Positions 33,494-36,718 of a DNA stretch of 36,718 nt are shown here, piece after piece. Both the position numbers and the translations under genes were made by a program. Source of the DNA: CAZBQG01 sp964493945 (lineage in GTDB: Bacteria; Pseudomonadota; Alphaproteobacteria; Rhodospirillales; UBA2165); contig CAZBQG010000006.1 in the NCBI GenBank assembly GCA_964493945.1, forward strand, positions 1 to 36,718. The letters are read 5' to 3'. Position 1 is the first letter of the stretch, and every line of letters starts with the position of its first letter. The notes under the pieces are model-generated. The model was not told the DNA's origin and did no database searches. It saw nothing but the letters and a program-made list of their open reading frames with translations.

Positions 33494-34276
33494 TCAGCCG
33501 CGCACCTCCACCCGGGACAGCAACGCTTCCGATCCCCGGGGCCCTGCGATGTCGGTTTCGGTCAGGCAGGCATCCAGAAGATTTTTCTCATATTCGTTCA
33601 GGCTGATCTCGGAGGCGGCGCCATTTTCTACCACATGTTGCACCGAACTGGATCCGGGAATGGGGATGATTTCACCCTCCCGGCAGAGAAGCCAGGCCAG
33701 GGCCAATTGGGAGGGAGCGATATTTTTTTCCTTGGCCAGGGCCAAAATTGGTTCCAGCAGAGCCCGGTTATGGACCATGTTTTCCCCATCAAATCTGGGC
33801 ATGGTGCGCCTGCGGTCTTCATCCGCCAGCGCCATGTCCGGCGCCATGGCGCCGGTCAGGAAACCACGGCCCAATGGTGCAGAGGCGACGAAACTGACGC
33901 CCAACTCTTTGCAAACCTCCAGAATTTCCGTCTTGACGAAGCGGGTCCAAAGGGAATATTCGCTTTGCAGGGCGCTGACGGGATGCACGGTATGAGCCCG
34001 CCGCAGCGTCTGGGCCGAGGCTTCCGACAGGCCCAGCACGCGGACCATGCCGTCCTCTGCCAGCATGGCCATGGCCCCCACCGTATTCTCGATGGGCGTT
34101 TGGGGATCGACCCGGTGCAGGTACTAAAGATCGATCACATCCACCCCGAGGCGCTTCAGGCTTCTCTCACATGCCGGGCGCACCCGTTCGGGCCCATAAA
34201 AATCGGTCAGCGCATTGCCGCCGAAACCGATAGACGAAACTTTTAGACCGGAATTTCCAAGCGGCGTTTGGTTCAT
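33494..34276 (-). pseudogene. Aldo/keto reductase, decayed by internal deletion and an amber codon
   Basis: The N-terminus LGNSGLKVSSIGFGGNALTDFYGP and the C-terminal two thirds (VGAMAMLAEDGMVRVLGLSEAS, VHPVSALQSEYSLWTR, LGRGFLTG, IPIPGSS) are clear members of the NADP-dependent aldo/keto reductase family. Between DFYGP and ERVRPACERSLKRLG about 65-75 residues are missing compared with the family's usual length of about 330; this gene gives only 260. The missing part normally carries the catalytic Asp, Tyr and Lys. In addition TAG at 34126-34124 (codon 51) replaces the Tyr expected before YLHRVDP. The start at 34276 overlaps the BON gene stop by ATGA. The product cannot be a functional reductase. 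Confidence 0.85.
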
Positions 34277-34878
34277 TTCTTCTTGGGCTTGATCTTGGAC
34301 CGGTTGGTTACGGAGACCACATTTTTAATGGCCTTGACCGCCTGGGTTGCCTTTTTTTTGCTCTGCCGCCGACAGGGCACGCCCGAAAAGGAAGACCTTG
34401 CCACCTACCGAACGCCAGTGGAAATTGGTCACATTGACCGCCTTGGCATCCAGCAAAAGCGCATTGATTTTGCCTTCGATGACCGAATTATCGACGAAAT
34501 TCTCCACGGCGCCCTTTTTCTTGGAGATGGGCTTGGCGACGATGATCTCATTATAGATTTTTTTGACGCCTTCCACGCCCCGGGTGAGCTTGGCGGCCTG
34601 CGCCTTGAGCGCCACCTTATCGACCGATCCGGTGAGCATTACGTCTTGCTCATAGACATCGGCGCTGATGGCGATGACGTCCGTTCCCATCTTGTCGATG
34701 ACTTCGGCGGTGATTTCCGCCTTGATCCTGGTATCGGTGGCGATATCGGCCGACGACCTGTCCTCGACGGCGGCTTCCACCGCGCTTTTGAGATAGGACA
34801 GGGGGTTCAGGTCAAGGCCAGGGCCGGTCCGGCGGCCAGACCCAGCAGGATAAAAACAGTGCTTAGAATTCTGATCAT
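34273..34878 (-). pseudogene. BON-domain periplasmic protein, two frameshifts
   Basis: The start ATG at 34878 encodes a signal peptide (about 21 residues, ending GPALA). A -1 shift near 34825 is needed to go on as LNPLSYLKSAVEAAVEDR. The body (residues about 40-170) has two BON-type units: DTRIKAEITAEVIDK with VYEQDVMLTGSVDK, and DNSVIEGKINALLLDAKAVN with GGKVFLFGRALSAAEQ. An A8 run at 34352-34359 then needs one base less to continue as KATQAVKAIKNVVSVTNRS, ending KIKPKKK at 34273. The corrected protein is about 201 residues. BON domains bind phospholipid or stabilise the envelope. The ATGA overlap with the next gene supports the corrected end. Confidence 0.78.
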
Positions 34879-34879
34879 C

Positions 34880-36010
34880 TTAGCGGTCTCCCATGGGTAT
34901 GATTTCGCGCTGCTTGGAGCCGTTATAGACGCTGAGGGGGCGGATCAGCCGGTTGTCGGCCAATTGTTCCATGACATGGGCGGTCCAGCCGGTGATGCGG
35001 CTGACCACGAAAATGGGCGTGAACAGATCGATATCGAAACCCATTAAGTAGTATGCCGGCCCCGCCGGGTAATCCAGATTGGGGTGGATGTTTTTCTGGA
35101 TGATGAAGGTTTCGGCGACGATGTCGCCGATCTCCACCCATTTGGCGCCGTCTTTGATTTTGGCCATGTCCAGCAGGGCCTGATGCATGGTGGGCACGCG
35201 GGAATCGCCGCTTTTATAGACTCGGTGGCCGAACCCCATGACGGTTTTTTTGTTGGCCAGGGCATCATCGATCCAATCTTGCGCTTTTTCCGGGCTCTCG
35301 ATTTCCAGCAACATATGCATGACCGCTTCGTTTGCGCCGCCATGAAGCGGCCCCTTGAGCGCCCCGATGGCGCCGGCCACCGCGCCATAGATGTCGGAAA
35401 GGGTCGAGGTGATCACGCGGGCGGCGAAGGTGGAGGCGTTGAAGCTGTGTTCGGCATAAAGGGTGAGCGAGATATCGAAACAGCGCACCACTTCGGGCTC
35501 GGGCACTTCGCCGAAGCACATATTGAAGAAATTTTCGGCAAATGACAGTTTCGGATTGGGATCGATGGGCAGCATATTCCGCCGGGACCGGTGAAAGGCG
35601 GCCAGGGCCGTCGGGATGCGGGCCATCATGCGGATGGATTTTTCAAGATTGGCTTCCGGGGAATTATCTTCGGTCTGGTGATCTTCCATGCCCAGATAAC
35701 TGATGACCGTGCGCAGCGCATCCATGGGATGGCCATCGGGCGGGAACATTTTCAGGATATAGAGCAGATCGGGCGGCAAGGTGCGGTATTTGCGTTCCTT
35801 GGCCGTGAATTCGTCCAGCTGGGCCTGGTTGGGCAATTCGCCCATCCAGATCAGATAGGCCACTTCCTCGAAGCGGCAATGTTTGGCCAGATCCTGCACC
35901 GCATAGCCCCGATAGGTCAGGGAATTGGTTTCGGGCATGACCTTGGAGACCGCCGTCTTATCGACCAAAACACCGTCCAGACCTTTTCTTATGTCATCCG
36001 TATCTGCCAT
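34880..36010 (-). CDS. Citrate synthase / 2-methylcitrate synthase family protein
   Basis: The protein is 376 residues. It condenses oxaloacetate with acetyl-CoA or propionyl-CoA. The catalytic residues are visible: His in GALKGPLHGGANEAVM, His in GFGHRVYKSGDSR, and Asp in LDYPAGPAYYLMG. LTYRGYAVQDLAKHCRFEEVAYLIW is the N-terminal signature of the shorter form (about 370-390 residues) shared by PrpC-type methylcitrate synthases and many citrate synthases. No prpB or prpD is adjacent, so the substrate stays open. ATG 36010 has AGGAGG just upstream; the longer open frame to 36046 lacks this. The 3' end lies two bases from the BON gene start, so that gene is downstream in the same transcript. 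Confidence 0.9.
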   Translation of the reverse strand: MADTDDIRKGLDGVLVDKTAVSKVMPETNSLTYRGYAVQDLAKHCRFEEVAYLIWMGELPNQAQLDEFTAKERKYRTLPPDLLYILKMFPPDGHPMDALRTVISYLGMEDHQTEDNSPEANLEKSIRMMARIPTALAAFHRSRRNMLPIDPNPKLSFAENFFNMCFGEVPEPEVVRCFDISLTLYAEHSFNASTFAARVITSTLSDIYGAVAGAIGALKGPLHGGANEAVMHMLLEIESPEKAQDWIDDALANKKTVMGFGHRVYKSGDSRVPTMHQALLDMAKIKDGAKWVEIGDIVAETFIIQKNIHPNLDYPAGPAYYLMGFDIDLFTPIFVVSRITGWTAHVMEQLADNRLIRPLSVYNGSKQREIIPMGDR

Positions 36011-36071
36011 CTTTTCCTCCTGATGGTCGTTTATTCCAAAGATCATTAATAATGCCCCAAAATGCCGGGCA

Positions 36072-36117
36072 CAAAAAGACTCAAAGCGCCAGGTTCAGGC
36101 GTTAATGGGGGGGCTGC
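36072..36117 (+). repeat. Direct repeat, copy 1
   Basis: CAAAAAGACTCAAAGCGCC begins a 46-base unit that continues through AGGTTCAGGCG and ends GGGGGCTGC. It matches 36302-36346 with about seven differences and one indel. The copies are 230 bases apart and bracket two hairpins in the non-coding region upstream of the citrate synthase gene. Confidence 0.8.
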
Positions 36118-36197
36118 CCGGCGCATAGGCCAAAGCCAGACCATGGACTCTTCCGCATGGCGCAAGCCCCCGCCACACGCTACCCCCGGTGCAGAAA

Positions 36198-36224
36198 CCA
36201 AAGCCCGCTTTTAGGGGGCTTTGG
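36198..36224. other. Strong hairpin in the intergenic repeat region
   Basis: CCAAAGCCC (36198-36206) and GGGCTTTGG (36216-36224) form a nine-base perfect stem around a nine-base loop. A second hairpin, GGGGGC-GGAT-GCCCCC, lies at 36266-36281. Neither is followed by a T tract, so classic termination is unlikely; structured repeat DNA or RNA is more plausible. No gene is supported between 36047 and 36380. Confidence 0.6.
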
Positions 36225-36301
36225 CCGAGCGCAAGCGCGAGCGCGACCAAAGGGAGCGTAGCCAAGGGGGCGGATGCCCCCACCCGGCGCCTGAGGGAAT
36301 C

Positions 36302-36346
36302 CAAAAAGACTCGAAGCGGCAGGTTCAGGCGTGGATGAGGGGCTGC
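36302..36346 (+). repeat. Direct repeat, copy 2
   Basis: CAAAAAGACTCGAAGCGGC starts this 45-base unit, which shares AGGTTCAGGCG and GGGGCTGC with copy 1 at 36072-36117. It ends 35 bases before the IS left end. The repeat pair may be the edge of an older mobile or REP-like element. Confidence 0.8.
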
Positions 36347-36380
36347 TCTTTCTTCTCTTCTTCTCCCTCCCAAAAAATAA

Positions 36381-36718
36381 GGGGCTGACATAGATAAGGA
36401 ATTTTCTTTATGAATGTCAGAAGGTTAGCAAGAGACGAAGAAGCAGGCTTCAGGTAAGTATTCAACATGAACTTATCAGGCACTTTGTTGCTGGGGCATC
36501 CGCCCGTTCTGCCGCCGAATTATGCGGGGTCAATCGCAACACAGGGATCCTTTATTTTCATAAGCTCAGGGAGCTTATTGCCGAGAAGCTGGTCGCCGAT
36601 GCACCGGATCTGATGGCGGGGGAAATTGAGGTTGATGAAAGCTATTTTGGTGGCGTCAGGAAAGGCCAACGGGTCGGGTCAGCAGGTGGGCGATGCACTC
36701 CTGAAGAACCGCGTTCCC
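36381..36718 (+). mobile_element. IS1595-family (IS1016 group) insertion sequence, left part only
   Basis: GGGGCTGACATAGATAAGGA at 36381-36400 has the GGGGCTG start seen in terminal repeats of this family and directly precedes a transposase frame. The right end is beyond the window, so the element's length, the second terminal repeat and any target duplication cannot be seen. Confidence 0.65.
36394..36718 (+). CDS. IS1595-family transposase, N-terminal part (partial)
   Basis: One frame is open from 36394 to the window end. It encodes SKRRRSRLQVSIQHELIRHF, then VAGASARSAAELCGVNRNT and FHKLRELIAEKL, a helix-turn-helix region. GEIEVDESYFGGVRKGQR follows, carrying the first catalytic Asp of the DDE-type (ISXO2-like) nuclease. 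After KGQR the sequence departs from the family's usual GRGAAGK-V-VFG continuation and reads VGSAGGRCTPEEPRS, which suggests a frameshift, recombination or a contig-end artefact. There is no ATG in this frame before the homology; ATG 36410 is in another frame, so the start may also be damaged. Confidence 0.7.
   Translation, partial: MRNFLYECQKVSKRRRSRLQVSIQHELIRHFVAGASARSAAELCGVNRNTGILYFHKLRELIAEKLVADAPDLMAGEIEVDESYFGGVRKGQRVGSAGGRCTPEEPRS

Noticed and set aside
36095..36391. Minus-strand open frame of 98 codons across the repeat region
   Set aside because: It spans direct repeats and hairpins, is rich in Arg/Leu/Ala/Gly, and has no ribosome site or domain. I take it as non-coding.

Overview
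The window is a GC-rich chromosomal stretch from an alphaproteobacterium, probably a free-living heterotroph of Rhodospirillales type. The evidence is a C4-pathway 5-aminolevulinate synthase (hemA), a gyrA-coaD pair, a FlaF-family protein, a TRAP transporter and gene-dense packing with many four-base ATGA overlaps. The order is inferred from gene content, not from rRNA. An IS1595-type transposase runs off the right edge and a (GGCATG)n repeat runs off the left edge.

Layout. 1-1.2 kb: end of a Gly-Met repeat protein, a palindromic element and a frameshifted quinone oxidoreductase. 1.2-6.1 kb (minus): a PadR-like regulator, hemA with an FNR-type promoter, a class III aminotransferase and a mannose-1-phosphate guanylyltransferase. 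6.1-14.1 kb: a tandem universal stress protein, then a minus-strand block with an ACP-acyl-AMP ligase-acyltransferase fusion coupled to two Dpp/Opp ATPases, a lone flaF, and the two Dpp/Opp permeases; no substrate-binding protein is present. 14.2-16.1 kb: nnrS and a cytochrome c-cupredoxin gene. 16.1-17.8 kb (minus): a UGSC-family selenoprotein. 17.9-21.4 kb: an MFS gene, a membrane-anchored endonuclease/exonuclease/phosphatase protein, ssb and a methyltransferase. 21.4-24.6 kb (minus): a tandem MFS pair and an unrecognised protein. 24.9-29.6 kb: gyrA, coaD, tRNA-Lys and a winged-helix methyltransferase. 29.6-36.0 kb (minus): creA, a small protein, a DctPQM TRAP system, a decayed aldo/keto reductase, a BON-domain protein and a citrate synthase family gene. 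36.05-36.7 kb: a direct-repeat/hairpin region and the IS.

The most notable item is at 16112-17800. What looks like two genes separated by TGA is one open frame reading Gly-Asp-Sec-Gly-Ser-Cys at the TGA. A hairpin downstream has the geometry of a bacterial SECIS element. The cell would therefore need selenocysteine machinery, which must lie outside this window.

A second theme is gene damage. Seven genes carry single-base frameshifts, in-frame amber codons or a deletion: quinone oxidoreductase, cytochrome c, MFS, EEP, the unrecognised protein, BON and aldo/keto reductase. Long core genes (gyrA, hemA, ssb, coaD, citrate synthase) are intact. Most single-base lesions could be assembly errors, but the aldo/keto reductase has lost about 65-75 codons with its catalytic residues, which is real decay.
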